Shown here one piece after another: positions 48,756-60,294 of a DNA stretch of 64,000 nt; position 1 is the stretch's first letter, and every line of letters begins with the position of its first letter. The stretch lies in NCBI GenBank assembly GCA_022579005.1, contig MU401531.1, forward strand, positions 62,001-126,000. The letters are read 5' to 3'. The translations under genes were made by a program, and so were the position numbers. The notes beneath the pieces were generated by a model. That model made no database searches, was not told where the DNA came from, and saw nothing but the letters and a program-made list of their open reading frames with translations. This DNA is from Poronia punctata. Its lineage: Eukaryota; Ascomycota; Sordariomycetes; Xylariales; Xylariaceae.

Positions 48756-50198
48756 TTATGCGGTAAGCAGATCGATCTCTTCACTAGTGAAACCGAACAA
48801 GTAGAGAAGATCGAGCAGAGAGTCGCTGTTCAAGCGCGCACTGGCCTCCATCTGCACGCGAGGTTTCGCGTTCCAGGCCACGCCGAGACCTGCCGTGCCC
48901 AGCATCAGCAGGTCGTTGGCACCATCACCCACGGCGACCACTTGTTCCAGCGACACGCCTTCCTTCTTGGCAATCTCCAAGAGGAGTTCCTGCTTGCGCT
49001 CCTTGCCGACGATCCTTCCGAGAACCTCGCCTGTCAGCTTGCCCGCATCGTCTATTACGACTTCGTTGGCATGTGCATGATCGATGCCTAGCTCTCCCGC
49101 CAACCAGCTGGTGAGAGGCAAGAAACCACCGGATAGCACGGCCGTCTTGATCCCTAGTTTCTTGAAGGCCTTGATGAGTGCAGGAACACCGCGCGTTACG
49201 TCCAAGACGGGGCGGAGTTGCTCGAAGATAGTGGCAGGCAAGCCTTTCAGGAGAGTCACTCGCTCACGGAAGGCAGCATCGAACTCTAGTTCACCCAGCA
49301 TGGCGCGATGAGTGATATCTGCCACCTTGGCCGCGAGATCGGGAGGGTCAGTAATGGTGGCAGCCAGAAGATCGATGACTTCCTGGGTGATGAGGGTACT
49401 ATCCATGTCAAAGACTACCAAGCGGGGGTGTCGGCGCCAGATAGTGTCAGTCTGAAGAGCAACATCCACATTCCACTCCCGCTCGAAACGGTAGATCAGC
49501 TCGTGCTTCCGGAGGTCGGCCAAGGAGAGGTAATCGGGCGACGGAGCCGGACAAAGAGCCAGCTCCACCACTAGTGGGTGATCTGGATCATCGAGACAGC
49601 GGTGGGACGAGGTAGGTTCAACGTCATCTTGAGGCAGGGGAAAGCTTGACATGAGCTGTAGGAAGGAAGTGATGCACATGGGAGAGACGTAGGACCCATA
49701 TATATTATCCAACTGCTCGGGCTCGGCGGTGGCGGGGGGCTCAAGCGGGAACTTGTCCAGGTTGGTAGTTGGGGCAAAGTTGGCGGGGATGTCGGATGTA
49801 GAGGAGGTGCCGAGGCGCGGGGAAGCAGACACGCCGGCGTTCTGCGACTTTGTCTTGTACATCAAGGTGGCAATGAGACGCTGGGATTTAACACCCTTCC
49901 TAGGCGCGCAGTTCGGATGGGAGAAATCATGGCTGAGACCTTCGATAATTCGAGGCGGGGGATCGTCTTGGTTGGGCACGCCGTTGTAAGGACTGAACGG
50001 TTTGGGGGGGGAGACACGGACATCCTGGAGTTCTTGTATCACGGTATCTATGCCGAAGTGGCTCTCAGGCTGAACAGGGGAGCGATATTGCTGATGGTCG
50101 TTGAGGAACGAGCTGCTTCTCATAGAAGATGCAAGCTGAGGTCGAGAGGGGCGACCGCCCTGTTTGGAGGGGCTCTCTGGGGCATCCGTATTGTCCAT
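48756..50198 (-). CDS. SER2: Phosphoserine phosphatase
   Basis: HAD-family phosphatase that makes L-serine from O-phosphoserine, the last step of the phosphorylated serine pathway. Intronless, 480 residues. The catalytic domain (about 258-478) has all HAD motifs: nucleophile motif VVFDMDSTLI with Asp264/Asp266, VLSGGF (Ser356), Lys in RIVGKERK (about 399) and VAVGDGANDLLML (424-433). The cap segment DLAAKVADITHRAMLGELEF is typical of SerB. Residues 1-~255 are an N-terminal extension with a Ser/Pro-rich tail and a moderately conserved-looking segment (LVVELALCPAPSPDYLSLADLRKHE), as in other filamentous fungi; yeast Ser2 is shorter. It is convergent with its left neighbour. Confidence 0.94.
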   Translation of the reverse strand: MDNTDAPESPSKQGGRPSRPQLASSMRSSSFLNDHQQYRSPVQPESHFGIDTVIQELQDVRVSPPKPFSPYNGVPNQDDPPPRIIEGLSHDFSHPNCAPRKGVKSQRLIATLMYKTKSQNAGVSASPRLGTSSTSDIPANFAPTTNLDKFPLEPPATAEPEQLDNIYGSYVSPMCITSFLQLMSSFPLPQDDVEPTSSHRCLDDPDHPLVVELALCPAPSPDYLSLADLRKHELIYRFEREWNVDVALQTDTIWRRHPRLVVFDMDSTLITQEVIDLLAATITDPPDLAAKVADITHRAMLGELEFDAAFRERVTLLKGLPATIFEQLRPVLDVTRGVPALIKAFKKLGIKTAVLSGGFLPLTSWLAGELGIDHAHANEVVIDDAGKLTGEVLGRIVGKERKQELLLEIAKKEGVSLEQVVAVGDGANDLLMLGTAGLGVAWNAKPRVQMEASARLNSDSLLDLLYLFGFTSEEIDLLTA

Positions 50199-53100
50199 CT
50201 TTAACTCGGATGATGGTATTTACTGGAGAAAAAAGGAACTGATAGAGACGATGATGTAATGAAGGATCTGACAAGGCTATATCCTATACTCAGATCAAGA
50301 GAAGCAAACTTCAGACTGAAACTATCGCCCTTGCTAGCGAGTGAGGTTCCGATCTTATCTGCCAACCTACTCGGTAGGAAGGTACCACAGGGGCTAATTC
50401 TGCAAAACTACTGTAGGCAAGAGTACTTCTAGAAAAGTATAATTGCACCACAACTAGCACAGGTAGGTACTACCTAACCTAGGTAGATAGTCTAGGAATA
50501 CTGAGATGCCTATGGAAGTAGGCAGCCTCTCGGTCGGTAAGGAATGTCGTAGGTAATGTGGTTATAAGAGCCTACTTGAACTCCGAATTTGCTTGCGATC
50601 CTGTCCATGTAGCCTTGGCTGGATACTCTTGAAGGTTCGAAACTATAGGTTACGAGTACAGAGCCAGAGAGAACAGCACACACGATTAACCCCTCCAATG
50701 TCAGTATGGGGTGACCCCCCTCTGACTTGTCCTTGCCAAGCTAGCCCACGTGAAAGGTTAGCTTGAGTTAGGTAAGTCGCATAGGACACCGCGTCATAGA
50801 ACCCCAGTTTTAGCATTTTAGGAGGGGATCTAATCTTTATCCCGGCATGCCCGGGCGGATTGGTCCGACCACGACAGGTTGGACGAAAAATATTTTTTCC
50901 CTGTGGAAATTGTGGCAGAGTGTGTGGCTTTGCTGCTTCCTTGCTATGATGCTATCGCATAGGTACTCGTACTCGTAGGTATGCCGAGGGTGAGGCCGTG
51001 GCTAGTGCATACAAACTCACCGACAGGAAACGGCGGCAGGTGTGGTATCCGTGACCCAAATGCCCGGGATTCGACGTGTACATATGTCAGTGTCGATCAG
51101 GAGTTCAGAGTATATTCAGCTCACATAGACCGTATCGTTGTATTATGTCTCGCGTATTGGACGACGATCAATCTATAATTGTGCGCATATCAACTGTAGC
51201 CGCATGAGATTGACAACCTCCCACGTTGAGGAGTTACACGTAAACGTCCGACGTATTCAAGTTTCCGTGGGCGGTTTGGTGCTTCGTTTCTGGCTTGGGT
51301 GAAAGATGGGCCGCGTGCCGATCCAACACAGTATACTAATTTGACGCCACAGTACAAGACACTGTCAGGGTATCTGTCGTAGGCCTCTCAGCCAATGAGG
51401 AATGAATGCGGCTGTCGGGCGGCTCTGCTAGGTAGGCGCAATTTGCGCCAGATAACGCAAGCAACTGCAAGGTGACAACTACCGACTTCCGACGATTGCG
51501 TGAGCCATTCCCAACATCACCTGGTCAGACAACAAAGAGGAAAAGGACCCAAGACCCAGACCCAAACACCATGTATGTACGCCTGCGAGCACGAGATAGG
51601 GACTGGGGAATTTCCGACAACCGAATTTTTGAAAATTGTGGGCTTTCAGTCTTAGAAGACTACGCCATTCTTTACCGCGATTGCGACATCGAGATTCGAC
51701 GCCGCCGATTTTAACTTTACGGGTGCATTTGTCGCTTCTCGTCGCAGCCAGGGTACAAGCTGAATACATGCTGTACATGCTGCAAATGGACTTTGGGCTG
51801 TAATCACCTCTGGGAATGCGCTGACCGTACAACAATCGGCAGTTATCCAGGTAGTGCCCAACACCCCACAAGTGTTGCCCGGTGATGTCGAGGAGATATA
51901 CTCGGAGCCCCGCAAAGATCATACAATACCGCAGCAATCAAGTGGTAGCTTCATGACTCGGCTTGACACAGAATACCATGTTGAATAAATAAATACCACT
52001 TAAATGGAGGGGGCGACGGACACCCGACAAATATGTTCCAAATGGCAAAGATACGGGCATGTCCGGTTCAGTTGGCCCGTCGATCCCAGGTCATCAAAAA
52101 TCTCCCCATTTCTCCTGTCTCGCAGAGGGACGGCGTAGTATTCGACTAGTAAGGGCCGGATTTGTCACAGCCTGAAGTTGCCGGGTTGAGAGAGCTGAAA
52201 GCCCGCCTTTTATATTGTTGGCTCGCAGCGCCTTGGATGTTCTTTACCAAATAAACAACGCAATACTAGCTCGATATTAGAGACGCGAGGATTGGTATCC
52301 AAGGACGAAATGGTCTATTGGAGTTTAGTTACTCCCGGTTCTGTGGTTGGAGGGAGCGAGATTGCTGTAGGTGCATGCTCGCCAGATACGCTAACATCAC
52401 GCAATTGCGCCCACGGCACCGATGCCTCCTCGCCATATCGAGTACCTACTCAAGGTGCCTATTGATGGGTGGGATACAAAGATACAAAGTGACAAGACGA
52501 CAAAAAACGGTCGGAAAATATAAAACAATAATCTTCTCTTTTGGGCAACTCATATCACGCAATCTGAACCCAGCCTTAAATATGGCTCTAGCTGCCATAG
52601 CGTGGCAAATATTGACGAAATCGTCCACCCACAACCCCCCGGTCCCCATGTCAAAAAGTCACTAAGGCTATCGGGATGCGAGATGCGGCTGACGAGATGT
52701 CACCATCGACGACTGACGGTAAAGCTACGGCCAGGACTAATCTATACACCCCAACATTAGATGGTCTTGTCCAATGAGGAGCCCGGCCTTGCCGGCTACC
52801 GCAGATGTCGTGATCGGTCTCGAATTATTCTACTATGCGCTTCTGTCACATCCCGGAGAAGCGGCGCCCTGTGTCTGCCAACAGTTCCGGTATATTGTCT
52901 CTGGCTAGGCACACCGTCGTTTCAATGATAGGCCACGATGGAGCCGAGCGATCGGTGATGTCGTTACAAATATGCTTGGAAATTTATTTAGTAAGTTTGG
53001 ATGAACAGTATAGTGCAAAGACTCCCCCATCCGTCTTCTTCCCCTTTCGATATCATTACAAACAGGGTGTGAAACCAAACCCCCTCTTATAAACCCAGCA

Positions 53101-53491
53101 GAACAAAGGTTAAACTTTATAGTCCTCATTACTACTTCCTACCACTCTCGATAAGACTTATACCTAAAACCCCCATCTACTAGACGGACCTGACGCTTAA
53201 CACATACTCATCTAAGCCTTGTGGGATACTTTTATATTATTTTACACAGTTTACTTTACTGCCTTGCAATTCTTGTATCAAAGGGTTCAAGTGCCGCTAT
53301 CCTTCTCTCGTCTACTTGCTCTCTTTATTCCTAGCATAGAGACAAGTGCTTGAACACCGCTCTGTCGCCAGGAAACATAACATCAATCAGGGTGTCGGTG
53401 CTGGTCCACCCTCTTTAGAGTGACCTCCTCATCCTGTTCAACAATAGACCTCGTCTCTTGAGACGGATATACACAACATACAGTAAACAAA
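50199..53491. other. 3.3-kb intergenic region between divergent SER2 and MET16
   Basis: The promoters of SER2 (right-hand side of that gene) and MET16 must lie here. There is TACCTA/AGGTAG-rich DNA near 50460-50490. Frames of up to 152 codons (for example 51479-51937 minus and 52318-52665 plus) have no domain, poor starts and overlapping alternatives, so I do not call genes. The last ~350 bp before MET16 are pyrimidine-rich leader DNA. Confidence 0.5.
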
Positions 53492-54472
53492 ATGTCATCA
53501 ATAACAAGCCAAGCCGTCGACCTGGCCAAGAAGCCACGGTCGCTAGAGAACGACGAGATCGAGTCAGGTTATGTATCGGCAAGCTCGTCACCTGAGGCCT
53601 CGACCGCCAGTCTTCATCAGATCGTCCTCACAAAGCCGCACCTACGGTTCATAAACCAACAGATGGAATCCATGACCGCCCTCGAACGACTACGCTTCTG
53701 CATTCGCCTATTCCCAAACTTATACCAGAGCACGGCCTTCGGGTTGACCGGTCTCGTGACCATCGATATGCTTTCCAAGCTCGCCTCTGAGGATTCTTCA
53801 CTCCCCCCGGTCGAAGCCATCTTCCTTGACACGCTATACCACTTCAACGAGACGTACGAGCTCGTCTCCCGCGTGCAGGCAAAGTACCCCTCCGTACGGC
53901 TGCACGTGTACAAGCCCGATGGCACGGCCAGTGCAGCTGAATTCGAGGCTCAATACGGCGAGGGTTTGTACGACACGGCTCCGGAACTCTACGACTGGGT
54001 CGCCAAGGTGGAGCCCCAGCAGCGGGCATACTCAGACCTGGGTGTTGCAGCTGTCTTTACTGGTCGCCGGCGCAGCCAGGGCGGCGAGCGGGATAGGATC
54101 GGCTTCGTCGAGGTCGATGATGAGACGGGACTCATCAAGATCAACCCTCTTCTCGACTGGACATTCCCACAAGTTCGGTCTTATATCTCTGAGCACAACG
54201 TCCCTTACAACGAGCTCCTCGACCGCGGGTACAAGTCGGTCGGCGACTGGCACTCAACATCACCCGTCGGCGAGGGCGAGGACGAGCGCGCCGGCCGCTG
54301 GAAGGGACAGCAGAAGACGGAATGCGGCATCCATAACAAGAAGTCCCGGTATGCGCAGTTCTTGCAACAAGAACAACTAAAGGCGAAGAAGGACAGCGAG
54401 GACCTCTCCGCCAAACTTCAGCAAGTCGAGGCGGATAGGGAAAGAGCTGCTCGTTCGGTACCTGTCTCGTAA
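53492..54472 (+). CDS. MET16: Phosphoadenylyl-sulfate (PAPS) reductase, thioredoxin-dependent
   Basis: Reduces PAPS to sulfite in sulfate assimilation, using thioredoxin. A single exon, 326 residues. The PP-loop ATP-pyrophosphatase-like core starts near residue 60, with STAFGLTGLVTIDML (80-94) and FLDTLYHFNETYEL (111-124), the substrate-binding stretch. FTGRRRSQGGERDRIGF (189-205) follows, then LLDWTFPQVRSYI and NVPYNELLDRGYKSVGD. The catalytic Cys278 lies in KTECGIH. Only this single conserved Cys is present in the C-terminal motif, with no second pair for a [4Fe-4S] cluster, so the enzyme is of the PAPS rather than the plant/bacterial APS type. The lysine-rich helical tail (residues ~285-320) is typical of fungi. 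The leader is long. Confidence 0.95.
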   Translation: MSSITSQAVDLAKKPRSLENDEIESGYVSASSSPEASTASLHQIVLTKPHLRFINQQMESMTALERLRFCIRLFPNLYQSTAFGLTGLVTIDMLSKLASEDSSLPPVEAIFLDTLYHFNETYELVSRVQAKYPSVRLHVYKPDGTASAAEFEAQYGEGLYDTAPELYDWVAKVEPQQRAYSDLGVAAVFTGRRRSQGGERDRIGFVEVDDETGLIKINPLLDWTFPQVRSYISEHNVPYNELLDRGYKSVGDWHSTSPVGEGEDERAGRWKGQQKTECGIHNKKSRYAQFLQQEQLKAKKDSEDLSAKLQQVEADRERAARSVPVS

Positions 54473-55702
54473 GGCAGTAAACCAGAGTCGGGGCACACTT
54501 ATCCTTTCCTCCAATCAATCAACCAACCCAACCCCCTTTTTTCATCGTCATCGACCCGCGACATTCCGGGGCTGTTTTCTTTCGGCATAATCACGAGCTT
54601 TACGACTACATTTTCAGGCGCATGCTATATCTTTGAAATTTTATGCGGCTCGTTTCTTTTTCATCCTTCGACACAAAAGCAGGGTAATTCCGCTGTCAAG
54701 TGGATCATAAGAGGTGGACGAAGGGGATCGACAACAAGCTCCTCTCCTAATCCACCTAACCTGTCTACGTCGCAACCGACCGAGAGTTGATCATAATCAG
54801 TTGCCTCTTTTCCCTTTACCGGCGAGGCGTTTCGGGGATAAAATAATGTCTTTCATGTTGCCTATTCCCTAGTGCATGATCCCGTCATTGGGAGATATTG
54901 CCCGTAGTTTTTTTCCTGTCAAAAACATTTTTCGTTACCTTCCATCCGTCCATTATATAGATGAGGCGGAGCTAGATAGGTGGAATGAATCATCGATAGA
55001 TTATCTACCTACTTCAAGAATCTAAAGAAATTCGGCAAATAATTTAAGTATGTTGTTGTCCTTGAGATGAAATGAAATAAAATAATGAAAAGTCATGTTT
55101 ACAAGCAAAAAGGGGTTTACCGGTATCTAAGATGGGTATTTCAACCAGCTCTTCAACAACTTTCCTTAAAAACATCGTCAGTCATAATTCCAAAAGGCAT
55201 GAAATATACACAAGACAGTTAAACTGGGTAAGGAAATCTCTTGATAAGAATACAGGCTACAATAAAACAAAAACAACACGTATCTGCATATATACACATA
55301 CATGTACATAGAGTACCAATACCAATAACAATACCGTACGTACAAGGAATACCCAATACGCCCCGGACTTCAATCTTTCCTCTCAAAAGACCAACCAAAC
55401 TTCCCCAATCAAACCAAATTCTCCTCATCCTCATCTTTCATCGCCTTCTTCATGACATTTCTCGCCAGACAACGAAATATGTCTGACGACTTCCCCTATC
55501 TTCAAGTTTTTCAAGTGATCATCCAAACCTAGGAAACTGAGCAGCAGTGGGCTTTTTTCCATCACAGACACAAAGGAGGAGTGTCTGATATCTAACGCAT
55601 TGGGGGCGGGTTCAAAAATTGGGTTAATGCTGCCTCTAGTCTACTGAATAAGTCGTCGGGACTATTCGCAGCAGTAGTTTCCGGTTCTTGTGCAGACAGC
55701 TC
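54473..55702. other. Intergenic between convergent genes
   Basis: 3' flanks of MET16 and of the acidic-tail gene. It is mixed, A/T-leaning DNA with no coding-like frame. Confidence 0.5.
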
Positions 55703-57668
55703 CTACATGCCTGACACATTATTTTCGGGTCCATGTTGGTCTAATGCTGCCTCTAATCCACTGAATAGGTCGGGGCTATTCGCTGTTTCCGGTTGTGTTG
55801 GAGGCTGATGAGATTCTTCTTCCCTTTCTTTTTTCTCTTCTTCCCCTGTGTTGTTGGTATTGGTATTGGTATAAGGAGCTTTGGTGGGACTGTCGACGAT
55901 GGATGCTGGGGTTTTTTCCTTGAAATCTGATGTTTCTATTGAAGCTTTTACATCCGTCTCGGTCTCTTTTTCTTCGACTGGGGCGGATGGTGCTGCTTCG
56001 ATGGTTATTGTTGTCGTAACGGTCGGTTCTTCGGGCTCTGTTGAAGGGGGCGGAGGAGGTGCAGTCCCTGATGGATTTTCTGGTTGCGCAGGGGTATAAT
56101 CCGACATTTCTACGTCAAAATCCAGTGATGCATCACCAACTGACAATGGACCACCCGCAATGGTAGCATCCATAGACATTGGCATGCTAACGGGGGCTTC
56201 TGTCGATTGAGGTGTTGGTTCGGTGTTGCTCAGACCCGTTGATGACGGCGCATTTTCTTGCACTGGTGAATAGTGGTCTCCACTAGGGGGTGACTGTGCA
56301 AAGACGACGTTCTTCAAGGGACTCCCTTCGATATGGGACTGGGGCAGTTGCGGTGCGGAAAGATGAGAATGCGCAGAGGCCAGTACCGGCTGGTCTGTCG
56401 CTCTAGTGAGATCCTCGACCGGAGTCTGTGATGGCGTGATATCCATCTGATCGGATTTGGCCTCGCTGTCGGCTCGAGACGCCGGAGTATTACCGGCATC
56501 CTGACCTTCGTCCCCTTCCTCGTCGTCGTCGCCCTCCTCGCCGTCTTCTTCGCCATCGTCGCCTTCGTCATCATCGGCCATTTCGCTATCGTTATTTTTA
56601 GATGCGTCGTCGCTTGGCTTTGAGCCCTAGATCGTGTTAGTAGGTGGTCTGTGTCTAGCTGCCACGGGTCAGATACTTACATCCATCCCTGAGGCCTGTA
56701 CACCTGGTGCGGGTGCTGCAGTGGCAAGGTTAGTTGCGCCCGGCGCTGGATTCACGGGTAGAGGCAACTTCTTCCGACGGCCTCTACCAGGCCCCTTGGG
56801 CTTCCGCTTCGGAGGCGGTGGGCGCTTTCGGACAGGTGTAGCCGATGCCGACGCATCGCCTGTCGCGCTTGAAGGAGGCAAAGCCACGACGGTCGTCGAT
56901 ATGATTTCTCCATCGACAGACTGTCCCTCGGTGAGGGTGACTTCTTGCGTATAAGGATTGCCGGCAGCATCGATGCGACGAACCGTAGCCTTGGTCACGG
57001 TCGGGCCAGGAGCGGCACCGGCTGGCAAACTAGACGATAGCGTAATCGTGCCTTTCCTCCTCTTGGCCAAATGTGAGACGGTAGGGTTTTCCGAGTTGCG
57101 CGGTACCTGTTTCCAAACTTTGACTAGGAAACCCTTGCTGCTGGGGTCTTCTTCCTTCTTGTCGTTCTTCTCGGCAACGGTGGGATCGATCTCGGCTTCC
57201 TCTTCCTCGGCTGGTGTGGGCCGGTTATATAACGCGCCCGAACGGGCGGCGCGCAATAATGCTTGGGAGTGGGCAGGTAGTAAATGGGAGTCTTTCGGCA
57301 TGCCATGAGGAAGTTCGACGGCCCATATATCGTTCTTGCGGGTAGGGTCGGGTGGTGGCGGCGGCGTGATGTTTACCCATTCATGTCGCCATTGGCGAAC
57401 AGGCAGTCCTACAGAATGCGCTTTAGTTTAAGGGGAACGGGTATTCAATGCACTCATATGCGCTCCCTCGTATTTTGGGGGGGTTTAGGATAGAAGGCGA
57501 CATACCCTCAAAGTCATCGTGCTCGGCGTACCCGCTGCGGTTGCCACGGCGTGTTTGGGTATTCTGACGGAACTGTAAGAGGGAAAGAGTCCGTCAGCGT
57601 TGGCTTCGTAAACAACTATAAGCAAACAAGATTGAAATAAAAATCAATAATCATACGTTTGGAGGCAT
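55703..57668 (-). CDS. Fungal protein with basic middle and acidic C-terminal tail, unknown
   Basis: Exons (minus) are 57657-57668, 57506-57572, 56681-57408 and 55703-56626, giving 576 residues. Exon 1 encodes only MPPN. The N-terminal part ([20 protein letters not shown], then WRHEWVNI and a PPPPP run) and [18 protein letters not shown] look like conserved, folded or binding segments. The middle has Lys/Arg/Pro-rich [21 protein letters not shown], which could be a bipartite nuclear signal or a DNA-binding AT-hook-like segment. A strongly acidic run [20 protein letters not shown] follows, and then a long Ser/Thr/Pro-rich disordered tail. I infer a nuclear, possibly chromatin-associated protein. 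I do not recognise a named family. The four-exon model is coherent in phase. Confidence 0.75.
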
Positions 57669-58833
57669 CCTAGCAGACCAAGCCTCGTTTGCCCAAGGTG
57701 ATTAGATGTAGAGACGCCAAATGCTGCAATACTGAAACAGAGCTCAAACTCGGAAGCAAACGAGCATGGTCTAAACAAAAGATGGCGTAATTAGTTCCCA
57801 ATCACGATGTTTGCAAAAGTACTGTTATTACTTCTAAAAGAATTGGCGTTCAATTACACGAGAGAAAAAGGCAGATTTAGGATGTTGAATGTGGGAGCGG
57901 TGATATATGTTGGTGTCGCAAAAGTGGCAGGATGGTTATGTTTCTTGGTTACAGTCTGGAAACGCGCGGGATGCTTGACATACGAGGACATGGAATCAAA
58001 GTATGCTTCTAAAAGAATCTGACCAATCAGATGACGTGGTTTGGCTCTTTCCGTTGGATATCCAAAGCTGTAATAAAAGCCAAAAGGAAAGAAGCGAAAG
58101 TTGGAAGGAAAAGGTTAAAAACAGCAATTGAAGTTTTAATACTTCTGGTTATTAAATATAACATGTGGCTTTTGTAACAGATCTAAGCTTAATATGCGGG
58201 CGCTTGTATTCTCAAAGTTAAAACTGGTGATGTAGATGATGCCTGGAGTCTAACCCCCTTGCCCCCTGCCAATCTGCGAACGAGTAAACCGACCATCTCG
58301 ATATCTTTCATTTTTCATCGCTACAACAAGCTATTAGACAAAAATAGCAAAAGCCGTCTTTAGATATCTTGAATGAAACCTGTCTCTATATCGGTTAAAA
58401 CCCTCTCGAGTGATCATAGTAATAGAGCAATAGGCATGCTCATGTAGATATACGTGTATCAGACACCCCTTATTCCACATTTCTGGTTCCCCGCGTACCA
58501 TGATATTTCTAAGCCTCGCGTACAAAGACGGGACTTGTAGGATAGCAAGTCCAGAATACTTACACGCTGTAGAGTACATTTGACCACTTGTCGCTTGCTT
58601 GATACATACGAGCAGAGAATCGTGGGGGCTTTATGCCATAAGCAGCTCGAAAGATGGCTTCTGGATGCATTTCCTCTGATGTACAATTATTTTTTGTATA
58701 TGATATCTTGTGATAGTACACGGATATAGCACGCATCCGAGCTAGGTTAGAGAACCTCAACCCATTACGCAGAGCGCAGATTCCTGGTCAAACACTGCCC
58801 CAAAACATCAACTTCGCCGCCCCAGAAATAATC
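57669..58833. other. Intergenic region, 57669 to ISD11
   Basis: Upstream DNA of the acidic-tail gene and 3' flank of ISD11. Apart from the doubtful 71-codon frame at 57807, no gene is seen. Confidence 0.45.
57807..58022 (+). CDS. Doubtful 71-residue hydrophobic frame
   Basis: An ATG-started frame with two hydrophobic stretches (FAKVLLLLLKELAF and VGVAKVAGWLCFLVTVW). It begins only ~140 nt from the divergent start of the acidic-tail gene and has no clear leader or TATA element. It could be a small membrane protein or chance. Confidence 0.2.
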   Translation: MFAKVLLLLLKELAFNYTREKGRFRMLNVGAVIYVGVAKVAGWLCFLVTVWKRAGCLTYEDMESKYASKRI

Positions 58834-59487
58834 TTAGTCCCATCTAGTAGAATATGTCAGCAAAGTTGTATCGTGTCATCGTTTCTTGTTTCAAGAAAGA
58901 CTGACCCTGTATCCTTTTGCCTTGAGATATCTCCCGACTTGCCGCTCTGTTTGCCCTATAAATCAAGCCTCATTAGCCAACCAGCCAGCCGGCTACTGCC
59001 GTACCTTATTCCAAGGAGAACATACCGCCATGCCTCCCTCCACAACCAGCCGATCGATCTGATAAAACTGGCTGACGACAGTTTGCCTCTGGAAAAGAAA
59101 AAACCAAGTCAGCAAGCACTTCCCCGATCCCTCTCTCTTCGAAGCGAACCCCAGCGAACCCCAGCCGTACCTGCATAACCTGTAACTCCTTCAATCCTTT
59201 CTGAACCAAATCTTGTATTTGCCTCGGATCCTCGACCGTCTTGTTCTCGCGGAATGCGTCTCTCGTCCGTCGTTTCGCGTATTCGCGGAAATTGTAGGAT
59301 TGGAATTTATCGCCCGTGCGGAGGAGTTGTCGGTACTATTGCGCGCCATCAATCAACCCCTCAGTTAGTAATTAGAAATGAAGAGGGCGGACGGGCAGGT
59401 AGGTAAATGGGTAGGTTGGTAGTCTAAACGTACCAAGGACCGGGCCTGTTGCGGCAGGTCGCCTTTGAGGGAGGAAACGATGGACAT
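58834..59487 (-). CDS. ISD11: Isd11 / LYRM4, Fe-S cluster assembly factor
   Basis: Small LYR-motif protein that binds and stabilises the cysteine desulfurase Nfs1 in the mitochondrial matrix, so essential for Fe-S cluster synthesis. Five exons (minus) are 59434-59487, 59171-59335, 59026-59088, 58906-58955 and 58834-58843, giving 113 residues. The LYR motif ([12 protein letters not shown]) is split by intron 1 between Leu and Tyr. [20 protein letters not shown] is the conserved helix that contains the Phe required in LYR proteins. The C-terminus [13 protein letters not shown] is reached through a last exon of only 10 nt (three codons including stop, plus 1 nt). All junctions keep phase and restore family sequence. 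It lies in the same window as CIA2, which acts late in the same pathway. Confidence 0.93.
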
Positions 59488-60294
59488 GGCCGGTTGTCCC
59501 TTGTCGTTTCTTCTATGGGCCGACGGTAAATGGGTTTCTCGTAGGTGGTGTTTCTTATTCGATTAAGTAATGTGCAGAAATACTCAGAGTCGGGCAAGAA
59601 GTCGTTGATTTGCAAATTAGCCGTGTGGTAGGTATGCGTTTTCCCCGAAAATGATGCAACAGATGGCAAAGAACCGGAGCTGCTCTTTTTCTGGAGCGTC
59701 CCGGTCCCACCAAAAAAGCAGCTCGGCCATAATACTTTAAGCGCCGAGCTTCTTTAGTTTTCGGCCATGTCGGGGCAGGGGACCTTGATTAGAGGCCGCC
59801 CTAAATCCGTTCCATTAATTGATACACGTGCAAAAGGACTTCACATTGAGATATTAAAGTTTACATATATTTCAAACCCAATTCCGTAACTATTAATAGC
59901 GGCGACTTTTATCCCATCTGTACGAGTAGGATGGGTTACTGTTTTCGCTGGGCAATTGGTCAGGATATTGTCCGAATGATTTGAACCTGTATACAAAGCG
60001 AAGCAGTAGGCACCCTTGCGCGGCACATGTTCACGGGACATAATAAGCCCTTACATCCACGTTGCTCTGACCATACACAAGTATACACATCTGATTATCA
60101 TACAGTAGACGTTCCCATGCATTCTCATACTTGGTTAGGGTTGGGTTCCAAGTTAGGGTCCATAAAATTGCCGTAATGGTCGGTTGACCACATAAGGAGA
60201 GAAACTCCAAACATAAACCCAAACCACATAATTTTATCGGTCTCATAAAATCTACCCCTCCTGCCAGAGGGGCCAGACTTGGTTTTCGTTAAAG
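59488..60294. other. Intergenic, ISD11 promoter side
   Basis: ISD11 upstream DNA and the 3' flank of the cysteine-rich gene. A short TTAGGGTTGGG stretch near 60135 is not a telomere array. No gene is seen. Confidence 0.5.

Noticed and set aside
51479..51937. 152-codon minus-strand frame between SER2 and MET16
   Set aside because: No recognisable domain, alternative frames overlap on the same strand, and no leader is visible.
53826..54380. 184-codon second frame inside MET16
   Set aside because: Ser/Thr/Arg-rich frame-shifted shadow of the MET16 coding sequence.
56634..57308. Plus-strand frames opposite the acidic-tail gene
   Set aside because: Gly/Ala/Arg-rich antisense shadows of a G+C-rich coding exon.
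60120..60170. TTAGGG-like words as an interstitial telomere
   Set aside because: Only two imperfect units; no array.
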